The notes under the pieces: generated by a model
Told to the model about the DNA's origin: nothing
The model's input: only the letters and a program-made list of their open reading frames with translations
Database searches by the model: none
DNA from: Schaedlerella sp.
GTDB taxonomy: Bacteria > Bacillota > Clostridia > Lachnospirales > Lachnospiraceae
DNA length: 8,353 nt
Direction: 5' to 3'
NCBI GenBank assembly: GCA_020024595.1
Contig: JAHHTO010000105.1
Coordinates: forward strand, 1 to 8,353
Made by a program: the position numbers and the translations under genes
Shown here: piece by piece, positions 1 to 5,796 of the stretch
How the letters are laid out: every line of letters starts with the position of its first letter
Numbering within the stretch: the first letter of the stretch is position 1

Positions 1-255
1 CTTCCCTTAGCATTGGGACATCTACAAACTCCAGGGTATTGGCCTTTGTGGCCAGCTGATTGATGCTGTTGCCGATAGCGGACAGTTCTCGCATTGCTTC
101 ATAAAATGGGCGTCAGGCTGCTCTCTAGGAATAAACCCACGGATTAAAATGCGGATGGCTGCTGTTTCTGTCAGGTGACAGAGATTTACTTTTCGTTTCA
201 GCTCTGCCGCATCCTCTGGTGACAGCCAGAATTGTTTCTTGATTCGGTTCTTCAT
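1..255 (-). pseudogene. mobC: MobC-like relaxosome accessory protein, frameshifted, runs off the left edge
   Basis: MobC proteins bind near oriT and help the relaxase open the DNA for conjugative mobilization. The N-terminal half starts MKNRIKKQFWLSPEDAAELK, which is the characteristic start of the clostridial transposon MobC family, and continues to PREQPDA. The frame then breaks at the GGG run at 108-110 on the plus strand (CCC on the coding strand). Restoring one C gives PFYEAMRELSAIG followed by NSINQLATKANTLEF, the expected second half, open to the window edge. Without this correction the frame stops at position 22. The ATG at 253-255 is supported by AAAGGAA about nine bases upstream. 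The relaxase gene normally lies just downstream, which would be left of this window. The break is a one-base deletion, so a sequencing error is possible, but neighbouring genes also carry disabling changes. Confidence 0.85.
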
Positions 256-394
256 TTTTTCAGTTCCTTTCTTGAGCGTAATGATTGGGTGCGTGTTTTG
301 GCATTTTCTTTCGCTGTAAGCGGTGTAAAAATCTGATAGGTAAAAAAACTACCCTCAGAACACGCATCGCTTAATTTGGCGAATAAAAGGTGCG
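256..394. other. Gap between mobC and the small Cys-rich gene
   Basis: No convincing gene is seen here. A minus-strand frame is open through it, but it is only the unshifted continuation of the small Cys-rich pseudogene. TTGAGCGTA occurs at 272-280 and again at 422-430 in the same orientation. Together with the inverted repeat at 378-403 this makes the stretch the best oriT candidate in the window, by position only. Confidence 0.4.
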
Positions 395-403
395 TTATTT
401 GCC
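378..403. repeat. Inverted repeat upstream of mobC, possible oriT element
   Basis: GGCGAATAA at 378-386 faces TTATTTGCC at 395-403 with an eight-base spacer. The arms pair at eight of nine positions, and the odd one is G opposite T. An alternative nested pairing is AAAAGG at 385-390 with CCTTTT at 404-409. The stretch lies between the small Cys-rich gene and mobC, where mobilizable elements often keep oriT. The stop codon of the small gene (restored frame) falls inside the right arm, so it could equally be a 3' hairpin. No nic site could be identified. Confidence 0.35.
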
Positions 404-602
404 CCTTTTGCATTTGCGTTTTTGAGCGTAGGAAACAGAGCATTTGGATAAATATCCTGGGACAGTCCAGCACCTCTGCCCGAAAGCTCTGCTTGCAGTC
501 ATTTACGCAGCTGCAGCAGAGGTAATTGTAGGTGCGGCGTCCTGTTTTGGGATGCAGGAAGAACGCTCATTCTTCCCGCAGGCGTTTTGATAATCTTGGC
601 AT
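395..602 (-). pseudogene. Small Cys-rich mobile-element protein, broken by TGA and a frameshift
   Basis: A consensus ribosome binding site (AGGAGG at 611-616, eight bases from ATG 602-600) starts the peptide MPRLSKRLREE, which ends at TGA 569-567. The same frame then continues as AFFLHPKTGRRTYNYLC, then CSCVNDCKQSFRAEVLDCPR. Dropping one base near 455-457 gives YLSKCSVSYAQKRKCKRGK and a stop at 397-395. The restored product has about 67 residues, with closely spaced cysteines (CCSC, C, C) and a basic tail. It resembles a short protein I remember from clostridial conjugative transposons, where a Trp would suit the TGA position. The cysteines suggest metal binding, but the function is unknown. 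The excellent ribosome binding site argues that this was a real gene; the identification of the family is from memory and moderate. Confidence 0.6.
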
Positions 603-720
603 TGTAAACACCTCCTTTTTGAAAATTCATATCCACAGCAGATATGTAAAAGCCGTTCTCCCTGTGATCGTTCCTGCCCCACTCAAGCGGCGTCGCTTTG
701 CTCCGGTGATTTTTGCTGGG
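603..720. other. Junction DNA between mobilization remnant and ATPase fragment
   Basis: Apart from the ribosome binding site at 611-616, nothing is assigned here. On the minus strand a frame reading WGRNDHRENGFYISAVDM could be the end of a gene upstream of the small Cys-rich gene, but I do not recognise it. On the plus strand the frame that becomes the ATPase fragment is already open but shows no family match before about 721. The junction of two unrelated pieces is therefore near 690-720. Confidence 0.35.
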
Positions 721-1305
721 CGCTACCCTGAAATCTTTGGCAGCTGCAGTGACTGGCAAAGTTTTTTCTCTGCCCTTAAAATATACGCAAAAGAAAAATG
801 CCCCACGATCTTTTTTGACCGTGTGGGCAATCTCAAAGAGAACGATTCCTTTTATGCGGAGCTTGATGAATTCCTCAATGTAAACAGTTCCTGCAAGGTA
901 ATGCTGATCGGCAGACCTTGGGACAAAATCTTTCTTTCCTACACCGACATTGAAGCGGAGTCAATGACAATGCCAAAGCTTGCCGACCTGTATTCCCTCA
1001 AGGACGAAACAGCAGCGGAAATCATCTTACTGACAGCCAGACTGCTGGAGCTTTTTTCTGCTTACGATTTGGAAAAATCCTTTGAGGAAAATGTTCAGGA
1101 GATGCTGCGGACAGATTCTGCATTTTTCCATCTTGCAACTGACTGGATGAACGAATGCTTTTGCACACCGGAAAGCTGCAACACGCTGCTGTACGGAATG
1201 ACACAGGGGAAGAACCGAATCAACGAGTTGTCCGTGTTCAGCGGCTATCCCAAGAATAAATATCCACCGGCTAAGCCGGTGGATATTTATTCTATATACG
1301 CTTGA
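721..1305 (+). pseudogene. C-terminal part of a clostridial AAA-type ATPase, truncated at both ends
   Basis: The plus-strand frame reads RYPEIFGSCSDWQSFFSALK, then PTIFFDRVG, VMLIGRPWDKI, SFEENVQEMLRTDSAFF and finally GKNRINELSVFSGYPKNK. I remember this layout from archaeal-type ATPases (PF01637/DUF234-like) of Clostridia: a Walker-B-like strand (IFFD), a sensor-like strand ending in G(R/S), then a helical and winged-helix part. The Walker A half, about 100 or more residues, is missing. The usual GGIP-like motif is not seen; the equivalent place reads TARLLELFSAYD. The family normally continues after GYPKNK with Cys and a helix, but here the frame enters a perfect palindrome and ends at 1305. 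No ribosome binding site belongs to the fragment. A function as an ATPase is not possible without Walker A. Family placement is moderate. Confidence 0.5.
1253..1293. terminator. Perfect 20-bp-arm palindrome, bidirectional terminator
   Basis: Arms at 1253-1272 and 1274-1293 are fully complementary around a single central base. The core is CCACCGGCT/AGCCGGTGG, flanked by A-rich sequence on one side and T-rich on the other (AATAAATA/TATTTATT), so the transcript from either strand would form a GC stem followed by U-rich sequence. It sits between the plus-strand ATPase fragment and the minus-strand GNAT gene ending at 1323 and would stop both. The ATPase match is lost exactly where this palindrome begins. 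Confidence 0.75.
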
Positions 1306-1322
1306 TACAAATCATTGACAGT

Positions 1323-1724
1323 TTATGCCTTCATAAACCCATAGCAATCCATCTTTGTCAGTTGAACAAATCCCAAATATTCGTAAAATGCAATGGTTTT
1401 TGGCGTGTTATTGGTCGCCAGTACAATCTGCCTGACCTCACGGAAACGCTCCAGTACAACCTGCACAAGTGCTATACCAATGTGCTTGCGCTGGTACTCC
1501 AACAGCACCAGGATGTCCTGAATATATACGATGGTCTGACCATCTCCGACCGTGCGGATCACACCTAAAAGCTGATCGTTATCATAGGCGGCAAGGGTCA
1601 GAAGAGAATTCTGAAAGCCGGCTTTTAGAGAGGTGAGGTTATCCGTATATGCTGTCCAAGCGACGCTGCTGTAAAGGTTTATAATTTCATTCTCTTTGTA
1701 GTTTTTATATTCTCTGATTTCCAT
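1323..1724 (-). CDS. GNAT family N-acetyltransferase
   Basis: A 133-residue single-domain Gcn5-related acetyltransferase, which would move an acetyl group from acetyl-CoA to an amine; the substrate cannot be told. Visible are strand LLGVIRTVGDG, motif A around DILVLLEYQRKHIGIALVQV (the R-x-x-G-x-A acetyl-CoA pyrophosphate loop), and motif B at ATNNTPKTIAFYEYLGFVQL. The length fits the small YjcF/ElaA-like GNATs. I chose ATG 1724-1722 because GGAGG lies eight bases upstream. A longer frame from TTG 1739 would overlap that ribosome binding site. The gene follows the NUDIX gene by about 70 bases on the same strand and ends 30 bases before the bidirectional terminator, so it is probably the last gene of the minus-strand run. 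It is intact. Confidence 0.9.
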   Translation of the reverse strand: MEIREYKNYKENEIINLYSSVAWTAYTDNLTSLKAGFQNSLLTLAAYDNDQLLGVIRTVGDGQTIVYIQDILVLLEYQRKHIGIALVQVVLERFREVRQIVLATNNTPKTIAFYEYLGFVQLTKMDCYGFMKA

Positions 1725-1793
1725 ATCAGTAACCTCCAATCAAAATGTGAGCGTTACTGTGCGATACGTAATTTCATCATATCCGATTCTTTC

Positions 1794-2237
1794 TTATTTG
1801 GTATTAGTGAGTATACAATTCAGCTCGTATAATGCAGTACGGTTGGAGTCCCATTTCAGCTTTTTTACGGCTTCCCTGTAAGTCACCCAGATGCATTCTG
1901 TGTGTTCAGCAGACAGTGTCATGTTCCCAGTGTATTCCACACCAAATGCATACTCTGGAATGACATAGGTATCCATATCCCAGTTCCTGCGGTGCTTTTC
2001 CTGAATCACGGTTACAGGAAGATAGGATAGACTTTTGAGTTCTTTCCAGTTTGCTGATTCTATGCCGCTTTCTTCAAAGGCTTCCCTTGTTGCAGCTTCT
2101 AATGGTGTTTCGCTATCTTCTCCACCGCCTGCAATAAATTGCCAATCGCCGGAATCTGTCCGACGAAAAATGCAGAATAATGGTTTCGTACCGATTATTT
2201 TATAAGGAATAGCAAGAATTTGGAATGGCGCCCGCAC
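1794..2237 (-). CDS. NUDIX hydrolase, NudB/dATP pyrophosphohydrolase-like
   Basis: NUDIX enzymes cleave nucleoside diphosphates linked to another group, using Mg2+. The box G-x5-E-x7-REUxEExGU matches at every position: the loop GGGEDSETPLEAA is followed by TREAFEESGI. The strand WQFIAGGGED precedes it, and the C-terminus has EHTECIWVTYREAVKKLKW with WDSNRTALYEL. This C-terminal layout (EH, then W, then SNR-A) is that of NudB-like dihydroneopterin triphosphate/dATP pyrophosphohydrolases. The frame is open from GTG 2255, but AAGGAGG at 2245-2251 lies correctly, eight bases before the GTG at 2237-2235, giving a start of RAPFQILAIPYK after the initiator and 147 residues. The gene begins 19 bases after the preceding GNAT stop, so both are probably translated from one message. 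Specific substrate is inferred only from the family. Confidence 0.92.
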   Translation of the reverse strand: MRAPFQILAIPYKIIGTKPLFCIFRRTDSGDWQFIAGGGEDSETPLEAATREAFEESGIESANWKELKSLSYLPVTVIQEKHRRNWDMDTYVIPEYAFGVEYTGNMTLSAEHTECIWVTYREAVKKLKWDSNRTALYELNCILTNTK

Positions 2238-2256
2238 ATTGGATTCCTCCTTCACG

Positions 2257-2796
2257 TTAAACTTCGTTGGGGATGTATGAAATAAAGGTTTCCGGTGTCA
2301 GCTCATACAGAACTGCTGATTGAAGTTGCCCCAGCTGATCCCGCCAGGAATCGATTTCCTCGCCAACCTTACGGCAGCCAAGCTGTTCATAAACATGCTG
2401 TGCCCTGGTATTTTTAAGGTTCGTGTCTAAGGTGATTTTGGAGACACCATACTTTGAAAAGATTTCACGGATGAAAAGGCTCAAAATTACCTTGCCCAGA
2501 CCATGATTTTGCTTAGTGGAATTACAGATTTTGATGCCGATCTCTGCGGTGCAGCTTTCCGGTGTAATTCGGTAATTCATTTCCCCAATCGGTACACCTT
2601 CATAGAGGATGATGCAGAGCCGATCCAGATCATCCTTGTCCTTGATTTCCTCCATTACCTTCTCCACTGTGATTCCCAGACCGTTCGGAAAACCTGCATG
2701 AGCCATTACAGCCCCATCGTTCCACCAGGCAGAGAGCTGCTTTGCATCAGAGGGAAGCGCATTGCGAATTTGAATATTTTGATAATGAATGTCCAT
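2257..2796 (-). CDS. GNAT family N-acetyltransferase, RimJ/RimL-like
   Basis: A 179-residue acetyltransferase of the Acetyltransf_3 type. It opens with IQIRNALPSDAKQLSAWWND, a common start in this group, and has GVPIGEMNYRI as the central strand, AEIGIKICNSTKQNHGLGKV as motif A (Q-x-x-G-x-G binds acetyl-CoA), and LDTNLKNTRAQHVYEQLGCR as motif B. AAAGGAG precedes the ATG at a normal distance. It is followed 19 bases later by the NUDIX gene. The family includes aminoglycoside and ribosomal-protein acetyltransferases; the sequence alone does not show which amine is modified. It carries no visible damage, unlike both genes upstream of it. Confidence 0.92.
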   Translation of the reverse strand: MDIHYQNIQIRNALPSDAKQLSAWWNDGAVMAHAGFPNGLGITVEKVMEEIKDKDDLDRLCIILYEGVPIGEMNYRITPESCTAEIGIKICNSTKQNHGLGKVILSLFIREIFSKYGVSKITLDTNLKNTRAQHVYEQLGCRKVGEEIDSWRDQLGQLQSAVLYELTPETFISYIPNEV

Positions 2797-2833
2797 TTAT
2801 CTGATCTCCTTTGTCAATATTAAAACTAAATTT

Positions 2834-3288
2834 TCAATCATACAGGGATCTGGTCATCCTAAAGGCAGGTGTATAGAATATATTCCGTTTTGTATCACAG
2901 CAATAGGAGGCCGGAGTAAGTGTTTCATATTCTCTACGCAATACTTCGTTTCCCAACAACCGGCGTAGAAAATCAATGCCGGCACACATGGTAGCAATCG
3001 GTTTGTTGTGCCCCCAGAAATACATAACTAAATCCTGGACAGTACTGCTATTTCCATAGTTATTTAGTAAACCGATTCCACCAGCACATTGCGATTGCCT
3101 TCTGTGTTTTCCGTAATGTGGTTGATCGATACCACCTGCATATCTACTACCATAATCTGGTAGGGATAATTGTATTTTTCTAATGTCAGATATGTAAGAA
3201 TGGCTTCCTCGATACAAGAGCCATCTCCCAAAGCGCAGCCAGCCAATAGAACTAAACTATTGACCGCATTCACTCCAGCTCTCTTCAT
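2834..3288 (-). pseudogene. elbB: elbB-like DJ-1/PfpI superfamily gene with internal deletion
   Basis: The first frame reads LVLLAGCALGDGSCIEEAIL, later VVSINHITENTEG and RNVLVES, matching ElbB, whose conserved start is a strand followed by SGCGVYDGSEIHEA, with NHLTGE and TRNVLIEA further on. That frame stops at 3064. A second frame continues with GGIG, LLNNYGNSSTVQDLV, HNKPIATMCAGIDFL and NIFYTPAFRM, matching the later part of ElbB, including the nucleophile-elbow Cys of the DJ-1 superfamily. Between the two parts roughly 25-30 residues are missing. ElbB is about 217 residues; here about 150 can be read. The C-terminal helix is also cut short at 2834, and no convincing ribosome binding site precedes ATG 3288. 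ElbB is known as a glyoxalase-like protein of uncertain physiological role. The gene is not functional as it stands. Confidence 0.75.
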
Positions 3289-3309
3289 TGTAAATTTGAT
3301 AGTTATAAA

Positions 3310-3918
3310 TCATTTTCCAGAACTTGCCTTTTCCCAGGCTGTGTGAAAATACTGCTGAAAAAATCTCGAATCTTCATTATTACTATGGAGTGCTCCCGAT
3401 TGTATAATACAGTCGCTGATCATATCAATCAGCTGTTGCTGCTTTTCAGATGCAGCATTTGCAAATTTTAATAATCGGAACATGCCTTCTTTCTGACATT
3501 TACAGAGAGCCTGATATACGTCTGGAATATAGATTGTTTTGGTTACTGACAATGGCTTTGTGCTAAAGTACATTTGCTCCCTTTTTTCTACGCACTGAAT
3601 TGTGTCAACCTTTGGTACTGTATAAATATATCATTCGACACCTTCATAGAATTCTCTTAGTTGAGCTGGAAACTGTTCCTCATAGCATACAATTCCATTT
3701 TTTACCCCACAGGTTATCCATTTCTGCTTGGTGCCTATTTTAATAGAATCCCAAATATAAACCAGCGCATAAGCTAAATTACTAGTCAGGTAGATGACTT
3801 TTTGATTTGAGTTATGTAGTTTAGAAATTTGATTCAATATGTCAATTCCTTGAACAGAGGAACCGTGAAATAATAAATCCTTTTCTGTATCTCTTTCAAA
3901 TAAAAACTGATTGAGGTC
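3310..3918 (-). pseudogene. Possible ADP-ribosyltransferase-like protein of unknown function, split by in-frame TGA
   Basis: One frame spans 203 codons with a single internal TGA at 3633-3631. The front part reads DLLFHGSSVQGIDILNQ, KVIYLTSNLAYALVYIW, WITCGVKNGIVCYEEQFPAQ and LREFYEGVE. After the TGA it continues YIYTVPKVDTIQ, REQMYFSTKPLSVTK, YIPDVYQAL and SRFFQQYFHTAWEKA. I remember an unnamed clostridial family of about 200 residues with this order, in which Gly stands at the TGA position. The FHGSS..GI and YLTS spacing recalls DUF3990-like ADP-ribosyltransferase folds, but that is inference. AGGAGG at 3931-3936 is well placed, yet no usable start codon follows in frame: TAG lies at 3921-3919 and an ATT sits where ATG is expected. 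The back part has an ATG at 3573 with GGGAG only three bases away, so independent translation is doubtful. Confidence 0.6.
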
Positions 3919-3996
3919 CTAATATACCTTCCTCCTAACAATATAGCATTACAGCTAAAGATCGTATTGAGGAAATAGCTGTTTCAATAGACCAAT

Positions 3997-4461
3997 TTAT
4001 CTTTGAATCTGGTAATATATGAACATATCATCACGGCTTGTTTCTACAAAGCCAACTTTTTCTAATACATGCTGACTTCTGGTATTTGTAAGAATTGTAT
4101 CTGCCAGAACAGTCTTAACGCCGAGCTTCTTGAAAGCATAGCCAACAGCCAGTTTTTCAGCTTCTGTTCCATATCCGTGGTCTTTGTATTTGGCCTGTTT
4201 TAGTGAAATCCCAATGGTAACAGATTCTCCAGGAATGATTTCTTTAAAAATCAACTCTCCGATTATCTCGTTATCGCAAAGAATAGCCATGGGAATCTGC
4301 TTTTTTGCCTTTTTTCGTTCAATATAGCGGCTGACTTATTCTGTGCTATAGATGTAGGGCTTGTATTTATCCTTATCTAAATACAAATCTGGGTCATTTT
4401 CGTACTCTTTGAGATAGATATAGTACATATCGTCAGTCATGGGAATCAATGAAATCTTCAT
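3997..4461 (-). pseudogene. GNAT acetyltransferase interrupted by an in-frame TAA
   Basis: From ATG 4461-4459, with GAGGAG about seven bases upstream, one frame covers 154 codons before the natural stop at 3997. It reads MKISLIPMTDDMYYIYLKEY, DKYKPYIYSTE, then TAA at 4338-4336, then VSRYIERKKAKKQIPMAIL. It goes on with IIGELIF, the acetyl-CoA loop KDHGYG within YKDHGYGTEAEKLAVGYAF, and motif B TILTNTRSQHVLEKVGF. Lysine at the stop would suit the helix and is one base away (AAA to TAA). Without the stop this would be a normal RimL-like acetyltransferase. The part after the stop begins with an internal ATG at 4290 and keeps the acetyl-CoA loop, but lacks the N-terminal strands and helices that shape the substrate site, so activity is unlikely. 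Confidence 0.88.
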
Positions 4462-4542
4462 ATATTCTCTCCTCGTTTTAGACTGAAAATTCAAAAATCA
4501 CAGAATCCTGCCTTCCAATGCCTTGTAGACATTTACTTTTCC

Positions 4543-5040
4543 TCACACATCGTTTACCCATTTGCCATATACTTCGGAATTCAAATCCTCAGAATAGCAC
4601 AGATGTGTATAGCCAAGCTTCTCAAGAAGGGCGATGCTTGCTTTATTTTCAGGCTCTGTAAAGCTGATGAATTCCCAAGCAGGATATGATGCATGCAGTT
4701 TTTCAATTAACAGCAACAGCGCTTCAAAAGCGTACCCCCTCCGATGGTGCTTGTAGGAAAAAGTATATCCAAGCGAAATGCAGCCGTCATTGGGCATCAC
4801 AACGATTTCGCCCACCATTTCATCCGTATCTTTTAATGCAACTGCAAGCATAAAATTATGGTTCACAGTAATGCTATCGTTTTTATGTTCCTCAACCAGA
4901 TCTTCTATTTCTTTCAGTTTCCTTACCTGCCCACGCTGATAGCGGGCACAGACTTCATTGTTGCGGTAATCGTAAATAATAGGAATGTCTTTGGAGGCCA
5001 AGTTGCGGATCACCAAGCGGTCGGTTCTGTAAAATACCAT
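4543..5040 (-). CDS. GNAT family N-acetyltransferase, RimJ/RimL-like
   Basis: An intact 165-residue acetyltransferase of the ribosomal-protein-alanine-acetyltransferase type. It starts MVFYRTDRLVIRNLASKDIP, the usual 'TDRLxxR' opening of this group. The central strand is EMVGEIVVMPNDGCISLGYT. Motif A is FSYKHHRRGYAFEALLLLI, with R-R-G-Y-A as the acetyl-CoA loop. Motif B is FTEPENKASIALLEKLGYT. GGGAGG lies seven bases before the ATG. A promoter at 5116-5144 reads into it, so it is probably the first gene of the leftward run; the next gene, another GNAT that is broken, starts 81 bases downstream. Substrate is unknown: this group includes enzymes acting on ribosomal proteins, amino acids and antibiotics. 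Confidence 0.92.
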   Translation of the reverse strand: MVFYRTDRLVIRNLASKDIPIIYDYRNNEVCARYQRGQVRKLKEIEDLVEEHKNDSITVNHNFMLAVALKDTDEMVGEIVVMPNDGCISLGYTFSYKHHRRGYAFEALLLLIEKLHASYPAWEFISFTEPENKASIALLEKLGYTHLCYSEDLNSEVYGKWVNDV

Positions 5041-5115
5041 AGAAGCACCTCCCGAATAACACTTATACTGAGTGATATAATAATTTTGATAGATCTAATT
5101 CTTAGTTTTTGCACT

Positions 5116-5144
5116 ATTATATCATGTTCCGCTGAATTTTACAA
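5116..5144 (-). promoter_or_regulatory. Sigma-A-type promoter for the GNAT/NUDIX run
   Basis: On the minus strand TTGTAA (5144-5139) and TATAAT (5121-5116) are separated by exactly 17 bases. The -10 box is a perfect consensus and the -35 matches four of six. The likely start of transcription is near 5108, about 70 bases ahead of the GNAT gene starting at 5040. No other equally good promoter was noticed between the downstream genes. Confidence 0.6.
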
Positions 5145-5268
5145 ATTATTTTTGTTTAAGCGTCATTTGTCCGATTGTTATGAAGCCAGTTTGAGAATCA
5201 AGTTGGAATTTCCCTACAAAAGACAATACTTGCTACCCTTGTCCCACATTCAGGAAAATCACAAAAAC
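5145..5268. other. Gap between TnpV terminator and array promoter
   Basis: No supported gene. A minus-strand frame with QVLSFVGKFQLDSQTGF reads plausibly but has a stop just before it, no start or ribosome binding site, and no recognised family, so it is left uncalled. The plus-strand frame through here lies over the start of the GNAT gene and is a shadow. Confidence 0.4.
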
Positions 5269-5294
5269 AGGGGCAATCCCGAAGGAGTACCCCT
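5269..5294 (-). terminator. Intrinsic terminator after tnpV
   Basis: AGGGGCAATCC (5269-5279) and GGAGTACCCCT (5284-5294) form a stem with two mismatches around a CGAA loop. On the minus strand it is followed by a T-rich stretch (GTTTTTGTGATTTT). It lies ten bases after the TnpV stop codon and would end that transcript. Confidence 0.65.
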
Positions 5295-5303
5295 AATTAA
5301 CAG

Positions 5304-5678
5304 TTATGCGTAAATCAATTCGGCGTTGGCGATTTCCATAACCCTATTGCGGATATTGTTCATACTCTGAATCCACAGCATTTGATTTTCAGCCTTGAGC
5401 TTCTCTGAAATCCCTTCTTTTACTGCAAGCTGTTCGACCAGTCTGTCAAACATTTCCTGTGCCTTCTGCTCAATATCGGCAAGGTGCGGATACAAGGTAC
5501 ACTGTGTCAGCATGTTGTAATACTTAACTCTGTGGTGCTGCTTGAGATATTGCCTGCGTCGGTTGGCCCAAACACCAATCTCGAACTCTGGCTGTTCAGG
5601 CAGTTTAACATCCGGTAGCATGTAATCTCCCTGCTGGGTATAGGTGCCGCTATTCTGCTCGAATAATGTCTGTTTCAT
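5304..5678 (-). CDS. tnpV: TnpV family transposon-encoded protein
   Basis: A 124-residue protein matching the TnpV family, first known from the clostridial mobilizable transposon Tn4451 and common in related elements of gut Clostridia. Family features are the start LFEQNSGTYTQQGDYMLPD, the segment IGVWANRRRQYLKQHHRV, HLADIEQKAQEMFDRLVEQL, and the end MNNIRNRVMEIANAELIYA. It is rich in charged helix and has no transposase catalytic motif; its role in transposition is unknown. The start is clear: AGGAGGT stands seven bases before ATG 5678. It is a separate unit with its own promoter at 5712-5740 and terminators at 5269-5294 (its own) and 5761-5793 (upstream insulation). Length is normal and the gene looks intact. 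No integrase or resolvase is present in the window, so it may be a leftover of a larger transposon. Confidence 0.87.
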   Translation of the reverse strand: MKQTLFEQNSGTYTQQGDYMLPDVKLPEQPEFEIGVWANRRRQYLKQHHRVKYYNMLTQCTLYPHLADIEQKAQEMFDRLVEQLAVKEGISEKLKAENQMLWIQSMNNIRNRVMEIANAELIYA

Positions 5679-5711
5679 AGTCTTGACCTCCTGTAATTTG
5701 ATTGTACCTTC

Positions 5712-5740
5712 ATTTTACAGAAGTCTTTTGGAAAAGACAA
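5712..5740 (-). promoter_or_regulatory. tnpV promoter with overlapping dyad
   Basis: On the minus strand TTGTCT (5740-5735) and TAAAAT (5717-5712) are 17 bases apart. A perfect inverted repeat, GTCTTTT-GG-AAAAGAC at 5723-5738, fills the spacer and overlaps the -35 box, where a dimeric repressor could block RNA polymerase. The repressor is not known; TnpV itself or a lost element-encoded regulator are possibilities. Confidence 0.5.
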
Positions 5741-5760
5741 ATATACAAATAAAAAGAAAA

Positions 5761-5793
5761 GCCGAGAAGAATCTTTTTACAGTTCTTCTCGGC
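5761..5793 (-). terminator. Intrinsic terminator upstream of tnpV
   Basis: Perfect 11-bp stem GCCGAGAAGAA (5761-5771) with TTCTTCTCGGC (5783-5793) and an 11-base loop. On the minus strand it is followed by TTTTCTTTTT. It would end the transcript of the signal-peptide remnant and shield tnpV from read-through. The opposite strand has a weaker T tract. Confidence 0.8.
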
Positions 5794-5796
5794 AAT

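Noticed and set aside
453..459. TATCCTG, resembling the nic core of IncP-type oriT
   Set aside because: A seven-base match, inside the coding part of the small Cys-rich gene and without the expected flanking inverted repeat; likely chance.
2503..2823. Plus-strand open frame opposite the RimJ/RimL-like GNAT
   Set aside because: A shadow of a well supported gene, with no ribosome binding site or motif.
1323..5040. Integron-like gene cassette array
   Set aside because: Small co-oriented GNAT/NUDIX genes recall integron cassettes, but I saw no repeated attC-like imperfect palindromes between them and no integron integrase in the window.
4858..5313. Plus-strand open frame of 151 codons
   Set aside because: It overlaps the start of an intact GNAT gene, its promoter and the tnpV terminator on the other strand, and has no ribosome binding site or recognised motif.
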